64,000 bases of DNA, from the NCBI RefSeq assembly GCF_019279795.1, contig NC_056750.1, positions 824,772,312 to 824,836,311 of the forward strand, given 5' to 3'. Each line of letters begins with the position of its first letter. Position 1 is the stretch's first letter. The notes beneath the pieces were generated by a model. It was not told the DNA's origin, did no database searches, and was given only the letters and a program-made list of their open reading frames with translations. A program made the translations under genes and the position numbers. Shown in pieces: positions 1 through 11,340 of the stretch. This DNA comes from Protopterus annectens (taxonomy: Eukaryota; Chordata; Ceratodontiformes; Protopteridae).

Positions 1-1475
1 TCTCTGTCCTCAGTAACCTATCCTTCTCTCAATCAGTCACCAACTGGTTTCAGAGTTACCTGTCTGACCACCAACAATCCGTTGTATGGCAGAATGACAT
101 ATCTCCCCAACTACCTGTCTCTATAGGTGTTCATCAAGGATCCATCCTTGGACCCCCTACTCTTCCCTATTTTCACCAATAATGTAGCATCTGTCACCAA
201 ACATGGCACACTCATACAATATGCAGATGACTCAACCATCATCTGCTCAGCCCAGTCCCTACCCAGACTGCAAAAAGTCATACAAGAAGCCTTTTCCTCT
301 GTTGAAACTTGGTTATCCGATGCCCAGTTAATACTCAACCCAAACAAAATTAAACTACTCATCTTCCAACCCACCAAATATACTCAAAACAACTTTCACT
401 TTAACATCACAGCAAAAGACAACACCACTATACACCCAACAGAACACACCAAATTGCTAGGAGTGGAAATACACAATAAACTAAAATTTGACATTCACAT
501 ATCCATGACCATAAAAAAAGTCCACAAAAAAATAGGAGCATTATGCAGAAATAAGCAACTTCTCCCCAAAGCAGCAAAGATTTCAGTAGCAAATTCCCAG
601 CTTATCTCCACCCTACTTTATGTCTCTCCAATATATACCAACCTAAGGCAATGCAATCTAAACAAGCTCGAGACCTGCTACAACAAAATCACCAGATTCA
701 CCAACAAAATTGCCAGATTCACCACAGGGGCATCCTACCATAGTCACCACTGTCTCAGTTGCTGACCTGGGCTGGCTTGAACTCCCTCACCTCCTTCAAT
801 GGTATCAACTCACACTCGCTCACAAACTAGTAAGCCATCCACTAAAAGTCCCATCCCTCCAGAATCTACTCCATCCCTATCGCACCACCAGACCACTAAG
901 ATCCAGCAAGAAAAATCACTTACAGGTCACTAAAGCCAATAACTCAGCTGGAGAAGCACTATTCTCTTGCACCATAGCCAAATTATGGAACTCCCTCCCA
1001 CCCACAATTACCTCCATACCATCATGCACCCACTTCAAAACTTTACTAAAAGTGCACCTAAAACATGCTGGCTATGCCCTTGCAACTCCCCCTCTAATAT
1101 CATCCACCCTATCCATCCACTACCTTTCTTTCCACCCCACTAACTACCTTGATCATAGCAAGCTCAGATGCTCATAAGCCTAACTGCTTATTATACAGCA
1201 GGAACTTCTTATTGTAACAATTGTTAATGTCTGTTATGTACTTCACAGATGTTAAAGATTCTAGTTGTCTACTGATGTACTATGTTCTTCATCTGTAACT
1301 ATGTTTGTAATTGTTAATTGCTATGTTGATCAAATTGTTAATTGCTATGTAAATCCAGTGTAACTACTGTCTGTATATTTTAACTGTGGAGCTTTTTTCC
1401 CTGGGCCTCCGCTGAAAATGGACCTACGTCCAGTCAGACACTCTCGGTCAGCAAATGTAAATAAATAAATAAAAG
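1..1475 (+). mobile_element. L2-type LINE, 3' part (copy 1)
   Basis: This is the 3' portion of a non-LTR retrotransposon, cut by the window edge. Two overlapping frames (127-765 and 710-1177) encode the reverse transcriptase from just before the catalytic block, with HQGSILGPLLF in place of the usual PQGS and an intact YADDS box. The thumb and C-terminal region follow, with an LWNSLP motif. The 3' UTR ends with GGGCCTCC, TGAAAATGGAC, TCCAGTC and a TAAA/TAAATAAA tail. That ending recurs in the L2 copies ending near 24.21 and 33.77 kb, which identifies the family. The RT style and the hairpin-like 3' end resemble the L2 clade of the Jockey superfamily. A frameshift near position 710 and the GVPQ to GVHQ change suggest an inactive copy. 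The clade name is inferred from motifs. Confidence 0.85.
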
Positions 1476-1499
1476 TATTAATGTATTCTTGTGCTTCAT

Positions 1500-2284
1500 G
1501 CTTTTTATCACAGGTGATTGTGAGAGCAGGAGTGTGGCCCCTATGCCACATGATGTCAGTGGAATTCACAGACTCTGATGATGATGGTGGCCAAACTGAG
1601 GCACAGTTGGGGGGTGCAGAGGTTGAATATGACACAGAGGTTGACATACAGCCATCCCCTGCATTTCCAGTGGACACAGCCAGTAGGCCTACACCTACCC
1701 CATCCACTGAGGCCATAGTTATTGGACAGGTGGAGGGTGAGGACATTGATCAGGAAAGTGTGGCTACTGTGGCTTCATTGCCTGTTGAGTCTGTCTATAG
1801 CCAAAGTGTTGGTTAGGTGCAATGCAGAAAGATTGATAGGGGTGCTTGGAGAGGGCCTGTTGTCCCTTCAACACCTGGTGCAGGTGCCACTTCCCGTGCC
1901 ACTCAATGTATGTTTAGGGCTATCATAGAGTCACAGGCATGTTTCCATAGGTGCTCCAGACAAATGCTCAGGTTTATAGATGTGGCACAGTCTGACATGC
2001 GTGACTGCATATACCATGTTGCCAATTCAGTGGATCAGAGGAATGACACTTTGGAACAGGGGTGTCTGTGATGGATCAATGGGTGTCTGTCATGGAACGA
2101 GCAGTGTCTGTGATGGAACGTCTGCTGAGAGGGGAACAGTATCCTCATGGGCATAGGTCAGCCACATCATCTGCAGTCAGCCAATGTGGCAGTGACCTAT
2201 CATACTCCCGTAGTGGAAGTAGTCCCACTGCTCCATCAGTGAGTCTTCTGTCCACACCCAGATGTGGCAGGCCATGAGGTCATG
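1500..2284 (+). pseudogene. Harbinger accessory (Myb-like partner) protein remnant
   Basis: Frames at 1481-1816, 1817-2071 and 2062-2277 form a broken coding stretch. The first is acidic (TDSDDDGG) and proline/threonine rich. The second contains MFRAIIESQ, a CSRQMLRF segment and MRDCIYHVANSVDQR. The same pattern (MFR, Q, RQ-LR, M-D, N, R) appears on the minus strand at 58.72-58.96 kb, so both are copies of one protein. The layout (acidic linker, helical segment, Arg/Ser-rich tail) resembles the second protein carried by PIF/Harbinger transposons, which helps the transposase bind DNA. No N-terminal Myb/SANT domain is visible here. The assignment is an inference; an unrelated transposon protein is possible. 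Confidence 0.35.
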
Positions 2285-2929
2285 GTCTTGGGTGTCCCCT
2301 TTTAGGGTGCTTGTCCAGCAGACATCATTCAAGTTCGGGTAGCAGCACTGCATCTGACCATGGGCATAGACATGCCAGGGCAACTCCTGACAGAGCCAGT
2401 TCTCTTGGCCGGGGACTACAATGATGAACTGCCACCTCTACCATGCATGGCTCACACCTGCACAACAGACCAAGAAGTAGAGCTAGCACAGAGCTTGGTT
2501 GTGTTCATGCATTCAATCAAACACCAGTTTCACCTGGAGGACCCCTACATACACACACACAACCATTACAGTTTCTCACTGGCCATTCGTTACTTTATTC
2601 CAATGTCTGCCTTCTTTTTTTCCTAATCACACACACACTCTCACTGACCATTTGTGTTAACCTAAGCTTCCTGACCCCCTCCCCCCACAACACCCTGTAT
2701 AAGTGATGATAACTGTGTCATATCCCTGTTTCTATCTTTTGGATTCAGGGATACAAAAGCTAAGTGTGATGCTCAGGGTGCATAGCTAACTTAGTGCTTA
2801 GTATATCTGCATTTGTGTTGTTGAACTGGTCATTGTATTTTTGACTTATATTGACCTTGGAAAGTTAGACAGTTGATAGCCTCAGACTTTCACAATGTTA
2901 TAATGAATCCTCTTGTAAGAATCTCCAAC
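2285..2929. other. Unassigned sequence
   Basis: I see no recognisable gene or repeat here. Short frames at 2360-2706 have ordinary composition and no motif. The stretch 2540-2700 is C- and CA-rich low-complexity sequence. Confidence 0.5.
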
Positions 2930-3200
2930 GTGTATCATTACTTTCTACCTTCTCTTTAATGATCTTCCAGGACAAATGTATGGTGTACATCATAAGTCAC
3001 AGCATCATATTCAGATCTTAGGATTGTATGGCAGCACTGTAGTCAAACCTCATCAGAACAGTAGTACAGTATAATGGTCTCTTTTGCATGTACCTCTACA
3101 AACACATGCAGCACCTGGAGAGACCACGGGGCTTTCTCAGGAAGATAACACAGTGGCTACAAATCATGCCATGATGTATGTGGATAGATTAAAAGCCATG
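2930..3200 (+). mobile_element. CR1 LINE fragment, left part of a split copy
   Basis: The plus strand carries a degenerate CR1 reverse transcriptase C-terminal region. Around 3040-3200 it matches the segment that reads IVPLYSSLIRPMIEYNAPFG and MYLTRHLQQLERP in better copies; here the legible piece is MYLYKHMQHLERPRGFLRK. It stops at 3200, where the Gypsy fossil begins, and resumes at 8052. The five bases CCATG at 3196-3200 are repeated at 8052-8056, as expected for a target duplication. This fragment therefore predates the Gypsy insertion. Confidence 0.7.
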
Positions 3201-4695
3201 TGTGATGCATGTGCACTGTCCCAGTAATTGAAGAACCTCAATCCTCACCACTAACACTAGTGACGGACATGCACACTGGGAGGATGACAAGTACACACAC
3301 TGTAAAGTACAGTTTCCCTTAAGAGCATACAGGGATCACAGTCAGTCTGGGGCTGGTTTTTCTCTCTCTCTCTCTCCAGATCCTCAATAAGACTCCTGAC
3401 TGGCATAACTATAGGGTTAAGATCTAAGCTGAGTGGTCAAGCCAAAACCTCCAGCACCCTATCTGTCCCACCAGTTCTTCATGTCCCTGCCCAAGTAGCT
3501 GGCACACACACACACTGAGATTTGATTTATATACCAACACACAGACACTCCTGGAAAAGGCTGGCACAGGTTCACTAGCTATGCCCCCTTCTGCCCAGAC
3601 TAAAAGGTAGTTATCACTGCCACCAACCACTACTTACTTATCAGCTGCTTAAGGCCCTTCCCAAAGGGTGATCAATTCTACTGTGCAATGTTACTGTTAT
3701 CCAAATTGTAAGTGTAACTGAGACTTGAAGGCTATTGGAGTGGCTTGTATAGTGTCCCCAAATACATATGCAAGTATGCTAAGAGCTTAAATATCTTGCA
3801 CAAAACCAGCCACAATTAAAACATTTTAAAATATTTAATAATAAATAATAAAAGCACAAGACAATACTCATTAACTCAACACAGTGGCAATAGAGTTCAG
3901 AATCACAGGAAACACTTTAAAACAACATTTCAGAACAGTCTCACATAAGTACAGAAAACATCTAGACTACTCTTGCTATATTCCTATCTATCTCTAAGAG
4001 ATACTATGCCCTAAATATCTTACTTACAGAGCCAGGCAGATATAGATGAGAAGTGCTGAAGAGAGGCATACAGGTCCAGAACAAAATACAAAATGCCCTG
4101 ACTTTCTCTGAGAGATAGTTCTTATTAAATTAAAAATACACATTATTGCTGGGTCATCTCAGATGACATCATTCTTGTCACCTCTGCCTTAGCTTCTAGG
4201 CCAACAGGAACTTAATATTTAACATGTGCCCATGAAAAAAACTTATCTCTCAGATGCTGACACTTATCTCTTAGAGGCTTGCCTGGAACTGGGAATCATA
4301 AAACTGTTAAATATTTTTACCTTTGAAACCTATAATTATCTGTGTCTCAAACAATAGAAAGAATTTCCAGCTGCGGGCATTCTGTCTTCTAGTTCTGGTA
4401 AACACACTCGTAAAATTCTTTATTTATTTTCACAGAGTTTACAAGTTAACTCTGTATGTCCCAACTTCTGCTATGAAAACATACATTTGCCCAGGCATAT
4501 AGTCCATACACATTTTTGCTCTTCTCCAGCAGAGTGCACTGTGGTTACATTTTTGAAGCTCAGCACATAACATATAGTTCAATCATAACAAAGTTCTGTT
4601 ACATTTGTAAGGCAAGTCTGTGGATCATATTAATATTTACAAATGACACGGAACTATTTACAAAATTCTGTCTAGCTGGGTTGGCAGCCTTCACA
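3201..4695 (-). repeat. 3' LTR of the Gypsy fossil
   Basis: On the minus strand the LTR opens with TGTGAAGGCTGCC directly after a G-rich polypurine tract (4696-4710 on the complement) and closes with CA at 3201. The start matches the 5' LTR remnant at 7975-8051. The left limit rests on the TG/CA ends and on the CCATG duplication shared with the far side. The length of about 1.5 kb is long but plausible for this group. A short (CT)n run lies near 3360. Confidence 0.65.
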
Positions 4696-4854
4696 ATCCC
4701 CCCCCCCCGAGAACTCAAGCTAGTTTTTCAAGTGACCCTTGAGAAACATTGCTTGAGAGGATTGAGCTTATCTGGGAATACCTTACCCTACTCACTGTCT
4801 TGAGAGCCCATCTGCATTGGATTGCTAACCCCACTGCGGTGCTGCACTGTCATA

Positions 4855-6132
4855 TCAAATGCTTGAAACCCTAGACTCCACCTTAGCAACTTGGCATTTT
4901 ACTGGCTGGATCAATGTAACCATGTTAGGGGATTGGGATCTGTAACTACAGTGAATTTCCTTCCATACAGATAAGGCTGAAGTTTCTGCAGTGCCCACAC
5001 TATAGCTAAATATTCCTTTTCTACAGCTGCATAGCATTTCTCCCTAGGTTGGAGCCTACAACTAAGATAAACCACTGGGTGCTCTTCTCCCTCTGAAGAA
5101 ATCTGGCTAAACAGCCCCTACCCCCATGGTTGAAAGCATCCACCTGCCCAACAAATTCTTTGCTGTAATCTGGAATGGCTATCACAGGGGGTCCTCCCAA
5201 AGCTTCTTTAAGCTTCTGAAATCCCTGCTCACATGCTGAGGTCCACACTTCCTTATCTGACCTGTTTTTCCTTGTCAGGTCTGTGAGGGGAGCAGCTATG
5301 GTACTATGACTGGGATGAACTTTCTGTAGTACCCTGCTGTCCCTAAAAATGCCCTCACCTGCTTTTTGATAACAAGTGCAGGCCATGCTTGAATGGCTTC
5401 CACTTTGGCTGTTTCTGGTCTGATTTTACCACTCCCTACTCTATGACCCAGGTAGGAGACCTCTGCCATACCCACCTGACATTTGCTGGGCTTAATGGTC
5501 AACCCTGACCTCTGTAGTCTACTCAGCACCTCCTTGACATGTTGAAGATGTTCTTGCCAGAAATGACTGTAGATGGCAATACCATCTAGTTAAGCAAGGG
5601 CAAAATTTCCTTCTCCTACTAGGATATGATCTACCAGCCTCTGGAATGTTGTTGGGGCATTTTGCATCCCAAAGGGCATCTTTGTGAACTCATACAAGCC
5701 AAAAGGAGTCACAGAGGCTGGCCTCTCTCTAGCACTGGTGGTCTTGGGCACCTGCCAGTTACCCTTGGTAAGATCAATGGTGGTAAGATACTTAGTCCTA
5801 ACCAGATGCTCTAGGGCTTCATCTTTCTTAGGCATGGGGTAAGCATCTGACTCTTTGTGACTATTTAATTTCCTGGAGTCCACACAGAACCAGGTGCTGC
5901 CATCCTTCTTTGGCACCAACACCACTGGGGAGGACCAGGGACTGCTGGATTCCTGAATTATCCCTAGTTCCAACATTTTCTGTATCTCCTCCCACAGAGT
6001 CGGTTTGACTCTCTCAGGCACCATATAAGGGGCCTGCCTAATAGTCCTTTTGGGTCCTGCATCCACATGGTGCTGCACCAGATGGCTGTACCCTGGTTTC
6101 CCAGTGAACATGTCTCCAAACTCCTGTAACAC
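4855..6132 (-). pseudogene. Gypsy fossil: reverse transcriptase and RNase H region
   Basis: Recognisable family motifs on the minus strand are SPWSSPVVLVPKKDG, YLTTIDLTKGNWQVP, MPFGMQNAPTTFQRL and KCQVGMAEVSYLGH, followed by an RNase H-like stretch. These are typical of Ty3/Gypsy pol proteins, which copy RNA to DNA and remove the RNA strand in the particle. The region lies downstream of the integrase in the same element and upstream of its polypurine tract. It is broken in several places and is a fossil. Confidence 0.85.
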
Positions 6133-6299
6133 TGCTCGGATTTCTCAAACCTGGGTAGGAGATAACTGCTGGGACACTGCTACTCCTTCCAATGATGTGT
6201 CAGTCTGAGCCTTACTGAGGAGATCAGTCATCAGATCTCCCTCAGACTCCTGCTGCAATCCACTGCAAATACTTAGCACAAACTGCCTGCCTATCATGG

Positions 6300-7975
6300 T
6301 ATGGTTTCATCATATTAACATGGTGTAATTTGTGCCTCTGCCTCCAGCGTAGCAGTTCCACCATGTAGTTAACATCACTGACCTTCCTTACCACCTTGTA
6401 TGGTCCTTCTCAAGCTGCCTGCAGCTTGTTGTGTATGACAGGAATGAGAACCATTACCTTTTGCCCTATAGCATACTCTCTAGCTCAAGCATTCCTGTCA
6501 TACCTGACCTTTTTCTGCTGTTAGGCTTCTGCCAGTTTCTCCTGGGTCAAGCCCATGTGTTCCCTGAGCCTTGTCCTGAGGTTTAGGATATATGCCACAA
6601 CAGACTCTTTGTGGGATTCACATTCACCCTCCCACTAATCTCAAATTAAGTCTAGAAGCCCCCTCACCCTATGCCCATACAGCAACTTAAAGAGTGAAAA
6701 ACCTTTGGCTTCCTGGGGAACTTCTCTGTAAGCAAACAACAGATGGGGTAAATATTTGTCCCAGTCACTCTTAACTCATTCACTCCAATGGACCTCTGAA
6801 AGTTTGTACTGTAACTCTCAATGGGCAGAGCCTAAGCCTTTTCACAGCATCAAATTATGTCCTCACATTTCAAACAAATGCTCATATCTCTGGAACCATA
6901 CAAATTATGAAAGTAGTATAAATGGCAAACTCTTCAGCAGAAACAATTTTTATAGTGGTAGTATACTTAAGTTTCTAGGTCTTAAACTGAATTTTATAAG
7001 TTGCAGTAAACATTAACTATTACATTTGCAATATTTTGTAGACAACTTGCAATATCTCAGCAGCCACTCAAGTTACACACATACTGTCAGCAGCATTTTA
7101 TTAATCTGGCTGAGAGCTTTCATATGAGGCTAAGGAGTTCCATCTGTATAACTTGGTTGTTCAGATATTTAGAAAAATGTGAAATTATGTCTATATAAAT
7201 TAATAGCATAAAAACAACAGTTAATATCTATGTACCTGCACTAGACCGAGGTCAAATATTAATGCAATTGAGTTTGCTATTGTGTAAGCTTTAAGATGAA
7301 AGTTTTTAAAACCTTGTACATAGCATGTTGTTTGGAACTATTCATGCAAATATGAACAAGAAATATTTGATGCCTAGATGCATCAGTAGGTGTTAACTAC
7401 AAATGCACCTGGCAACGTCACTCAGATGTAATGAGTTAAACTGGCCTGCAAATGTCTATAGCATGGCCTTGAGTGTAAAGTTTAACCTCTCATCAAGACC
7501 ATTAGTCTGGGGATGGTACAGCAGGGTCTTTAGGTGCTTCACCCCACAGTACTTCCACAGACAAGCCAGCAGGTCTGACATGAAATTGGCACCTCTGTCA
7601 GTCAGTATTTCTTTTGGGAAACCTACCCTGCTGAACATCTCTAACAAAGCATTTGCCACCATTTCTGCCTCAGTGGAGTTCAGAGCTACTGCCTCAGGGT
7701 ATCTGGTAGCATAATCTACTACCACCAGGATATAATTTTTCCCTGTGGAACTTGAGGTACTCAAAGGCCATACAATATCCATAGCTACCCTCTGAAATGG
7801 CTCCTCAATCATAAGCAAAGGCATAAAAGGAGCTTTCACCTTGTCTCCTGCCTTGCCTACCTTTTGGCTCTGCTCACAGGTCCTGCAGTACCCTGTTACA
7901 TCTCTGGAAATCCCAGGCCAATAAAGTTCTGTATAATATGACTCTTTGTACATGTTATGCTCATATGACCTGCAT
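6300..7975 (-). pseudogene. Gypsy fossil: integrase region, split by an insertion
   Basis: The minus strand shows a histidine/cysteine zinc-binding motif (HAGH, then CRTCEQ), the integrase core (MDIVWPL, VVVDYATRYPEA, DRGANF, HPQTNG) and, beyond the TTAA element at 6771-7439, the C-terminal part (DWDKYLPHLLFAYREVP, then HVNMMKPY). It joins the 5' LTR remnant directly near 7975, so the intervening parts have been lost. Because this integrase is followed by the reverse transcriptase on the same strand, the element belongs to the integrase-first type. It is a fossil with several breaks. Confidence 0.85.
6771..7439. mobile_element. TTAA-flanked nonautonomous DNA element inside the Gypsy integrase
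   Basis: A 669-bp AT-rich insert begins TTAACTCATT and ends AATGAGTTAA, so TTAA flanks short inverted termini starting CTCATT. Gypsy integrase coding sequence is recognisable immediately on both sides, which fixes the boundaries. TTAA targets are used by piggyBac and Kolobok transposons. The inverted termini are short and no transposase is present, so the superfamily is open between those two. It is younger than the Gypsy copy it interrupts. Confidence 0.6.
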
Positions 7976-8051
7976 GTGGATCACATTAATATTTACAAAT
8001 GACATAGGATTATTTACAAAATTCTATTTAGCTGGACTGGCAGCCTTCACA
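7975..8051 (-). repeat. 5' LTR remnant of the Gypsy fossil
   Basis: Seventy-seven bases on the minus strand start TGTGAAGGCTGCC and match the first part of the 3' LTR (end at 4695) with about nine differences, all transitions. The sequence then passes straight into integrase, so most of the 5' LTR and the following interior were lost in one deletion. CCATG at 8052-8056 is the target duplication. Confidence 0.75.
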
Positions 8052-8165
8052 CCATGTCACTGTCATTTGTCTGGTATACGATGAGGTGACGTCTGCCTGA
8101 CCTCCAGGCCAGTGCCTGACCATGCTCTGGTGGGATGACTACATATCCAGACATCTGATATAGCT
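8052..8165 (+). mobile_element. CR1 LINE fragment, right part of the split copy
   Basis: After the Gypsy fossil the plus strand resumes CR1 sequence. GAGGTGAC...TCTGCCTGAC...GCC at 8085-8130 matches the CR1 stretch that encodes RGDLCLTYKA in better copies. The match fades after about 8165. Together with 2930-3200 it is one CR1 copy that served as the Gypsy target. Confidence 0.55.
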
Positions 8166-11053
8166 GATGACATCAGCAGTCTCCATTGAGACTATGGTAA
8201 TAACAGTGCCCTACATACTGTGGTAAAAGGCTTTCTTTAATGTCAAGCACACACACCCTACCTATCTATGTATACAGATTACAGAACACAGTACTTAATG
8301 CAAGCACCATGACACAACTCTGCCTTTACAAGACTGTAGCTGAACTTATAGTACATTGTATCAGCAGCCCATGTGTGTGACAAGATGTTGGCAGGCCTGC
8401 ATAGGTTCATAGCTTCATAGATTGATAATGACTACTACCATAAGGCCCTAAGTTCAAAGATTCATAAGCAGTTACTAGGCTATTGACCCTAGGGCCTTGT
8501 CAAGCCTACCCAGGCTGTACCATTGTTCCCTTATAGACCAAGATTTGTAGTCCATATTTGCAAATCCATGATCAGCACTGCTTGACTATGTCTAAGAGTG
8601 ACATAGGTGAAACCCCTGGGCTAAATCTAAGATTTCTCATGCAATTGTCCCAGTTACCCTTAAGTAGGGTCATCAAGGAGATCAGTTTTGCATGAATTTG
8701 GAGTTCGTTCCTTAGGAGTGGCAATCTCTGGGAGACATATCTGTCTCTCCAGCATGTCCTGTTGATGACACAGGCTAATTTAAGGTCCGTAGAGTGAGTA
8801 AGTCTTGTCCCATGTGATTTGGGGAGGTGCAGCATTTCCTTTAAGGCAGGATTTGAGACTGTTCCATAGGCTAGCCAAAAGTCACCTCTCAGCAGCCTGT
8901 AGGATACAGAGTACAGTGACAGGACTTTTAGTCTTTCCATGTAGGTCATGTTTTGGAGGCCTTGGATTTTCTTAGTGAGAAATCTCTGAGATCTCAACAG
9001 CTGCTGCAGGTGTCTGGTGATGTACATGCAAAAGGGAACATTGTACTCTTTTACTGGTCTGATGAGGGATGAGTACAGTGGAGTTCTTACATCCTAAGTC
9101 TTGGATGTTATTCCCTCACTTATGAGGTGTGCAGTGTAAAGGGCATTCATTACCACTGTGGACACATGGTGATCAAAGGTGAGATTGCCATCAACCTAGA
9201 TTCCCAAATCTTTCACCATTGGGTTAGAACAAGGGGGTTATTACCAATAGTGTAATTTGCACAACCTTCTCCTTTGCCAAAATGGATAATACAGCATTAA
9301 TTTTGGTTCACTTTAAGTATGTGGCTTTGGCAACAATCATTTATGCATGTAAGCACCTTTTGTAGTATACTGACAGTTTCTGGGGATTCAATAATTGCAC
9401 CCAGTTTGCCCTTATCAGCAAACTTGTCTAGCCATAGGCCATCTTTATTCCCCTGATTTTCTGAAGATTACATTCTAAACAGTAGGGGGCCCAGCACAGA
9501 CCCTTGTGGGACACCACTGGTAACAGGTCCGCGGGTAGAGGTGGAATCCCCACCTATGTCTGTATGCATTCTGTTGGTGAGCCAGTTTGCTACCCATGTA
9601 ATAACATATGTGTTAATCCCCATGTGGGTGAGTTCTGCACTGATGCCTCAGTGGGGGATTGTGTCAAAGCCCTTGGGCAAGTCGAGACAGGCAGTATGTA
9701 ATGATTTGCCTTAATACAGGGCTTTGGTGACACTATTAAAGAATTCCACTAGGTTTAACAGACATGATCTGCCCTAGACAAAGAGAAAGTGGGTCGGGTA
9801 AAGAGTTTGAAGGTCACCTATGTCCTTGTTGATAAGGTCCAAGATGATTCTCTTCACGGCCTTACAGACAAGTCTGGTCAGGCTTATGGGTGTATAGTTT
9901 TCTGGGTCAGTTGTGGGACCCCCTTTGTGCAAGGGTATTACAGTTGCTATGTTCCCATCTACTAGGAAAAAGCTGGTGCTTAGGCTGGGGCTGAAGTGAG
10001 TACCCAGTGGTTCTGCTAACTCTTGCTTTAGACTGTTTAGTAAGCAGCCTGGGATGTTATCTGGTCCCAGAGTGGCTGTATTTGTGGCATTGATGAGAGC
10101 ACTTATGACAAGTTATTTGGAGATAATAGGCAGATAACTGTTGACCGGTATTATTGGTGAAGACAGGGGTGTGAATTTGTTGCCAAACCTGTGTGCTAAC
10201 TGGTTGGCTATATCCTCAGGTTCAGTATGACTGGAATTGTCCACTCTGAATTTGGTGCAATGCCAGGCCTTCCAGTTTACATTACAGACATAGCTAAAGA
10301 ATGCCTTGTGATTATCCTTAGCTATGGATGCTAATTTAATTTTGTAATTAACTTTAGAGGACTTTACAAGATGTCTACTTTGCTTGTTCAAGCTATGGCG
10401 GATGTTCTTCTGCTGAGACGGTGCTCTGTTATTTCTGGACATCAATTTCTTTCTCTTGTATTTATTCTAAATGTCCACCATGGTGGCTTTGTTTTTCATG
10501 AGCAAGTTTTGATCTGTTCTGGTACAGTTAAGGCTATACACTTATAAAGGTGTTTATACAGGCCCATTGTTTACACTTCCATATAGGAGTCTTTACTGTC
10601 AGTGGTGGCAGTAGGTTTGAAACTATATATGCCATTACTTAGGAGGCTATAGTTTGTTTTGCAGAGATTTTTACACCTTTTATATCCAGGGGGGAGGGTT
10701 AGGTATGATTGTTATACTGAATGTGACTGATTTATGGTCAGATATTACTAATGAGGGTCTTACAAATGGGGTGGTGCAGAAATCTCCAATGTTGGTGAGT
10801 ACTAGGTCAAAGACATTTGTGGCACCTGTAGGGGTGCAAACTAACTGTTCCAGATCATTAGTGTTTACACAGTGTAGGATCCTTAGGGTGAGCATGCTTG
10901 AGCTCATATTTGTATTCCATTTGATGGAAGGATAGTTACAGGGACCCATGACTAGGTTGCTTGGCTGTATTATGATTGACTCGAGTAGGTCCATGAATGC
11001 ACTGTGTGGTTTTCATGTTGGTGGACCTGTAGCTAACAATGATGTGAAGGGGA

Positions 11054-11061
11054 ATTTCTCC
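11054..11061. repeat. Target duplication, left side of the 279-bp MITE
   Basis: ATTTCTCC at 11054-11061 faces ATTTTTCC at 11341-11348 across the foldback element, seven of eight bases equal. The 8-bp length suggests a hAT-type transposase made the insertion. Confidence 0.45.
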
Positions 11062-11340
11062 AGTTTACTATCATTATTATTTCAAATCACACTTGGTCAA
11101 CCACACTATGTTCGACAACGGAAAGTCGAACTTTAAAAGCAAGCCTAGGAATGGGTTTTAATATGGGTCAAGATAGGGGCAAGGTTCGTAAGTTCGGCAA
11201 TAGCAGTGAACCCCTATCTCGACCCATGTTAAAATCCATTCCTAGGCTTGCTTTTAAAGTTTGACATTGCTGTGTTCGACTTTCCATTGTCGAACATAGT
11301 GCGGTCGACATAGTGTGATTAGAAATAATGATAGTAAACC
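11062..11340. mobile_element. Foldback MITE, 279 bp, hAT-like
   Basis: The element is almost one long inverted repeat. The left arm runs from GTTTACTATCATTATT through AATCACACT, CACACTATGTTCGACAA and AAGCAAGCCTAGGAATGG. The right arm is its reverse complement with a few gaps, leaving a centre near 11200. It has no coding capacity. Candidate 8-bp duplications, ATTTCTCC and ATTTTTCC, flank it and suggest a hAT origin, although the RGTTTACTATC ends are not a classic hAT terminus. It interrupts the CR1 endonuclease sequence, so it is younger than that copy. Confidence 0.75.

Larger units (their letters stand above)
3201..8051 (-). mobile_element. Ty3/Gypsy LTR retrotransposon fossil, Gmr1-like order
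   Basis: This is a broken LTR retrotransposon read on the minus strand. From 5' to 3' it holds a short 5' LTR remnant, integrase (about 7975-6300, split by a DNA element at 6771-7439), reverse transcriptase (about 6132-5300), RNase H (about 5390-4855) and a 3' LTR (3201-4695). Integrase lies upstream of reverse transcriptase, which matches the Gmr1-like group rather than the usual Gypsy order. The gag and protease regions are not seen. A 5-bp duplication, CCATG, flanks it at 3196-3200 and 8052-8056. The two LTR starts share 77 bp with about nine differences, all transitions, so it is an old copy. It carries roughly ten breaks and is plainly dead. It sits inside a CR1 copy. Confidence 0.85.

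Noticed and set aside
4516-4803. 95-codon plus-strand frame as a gene
   Set aside because: It runs antisense across the Gypsy 3' LTR start and the polypurine tract and shows no motif.
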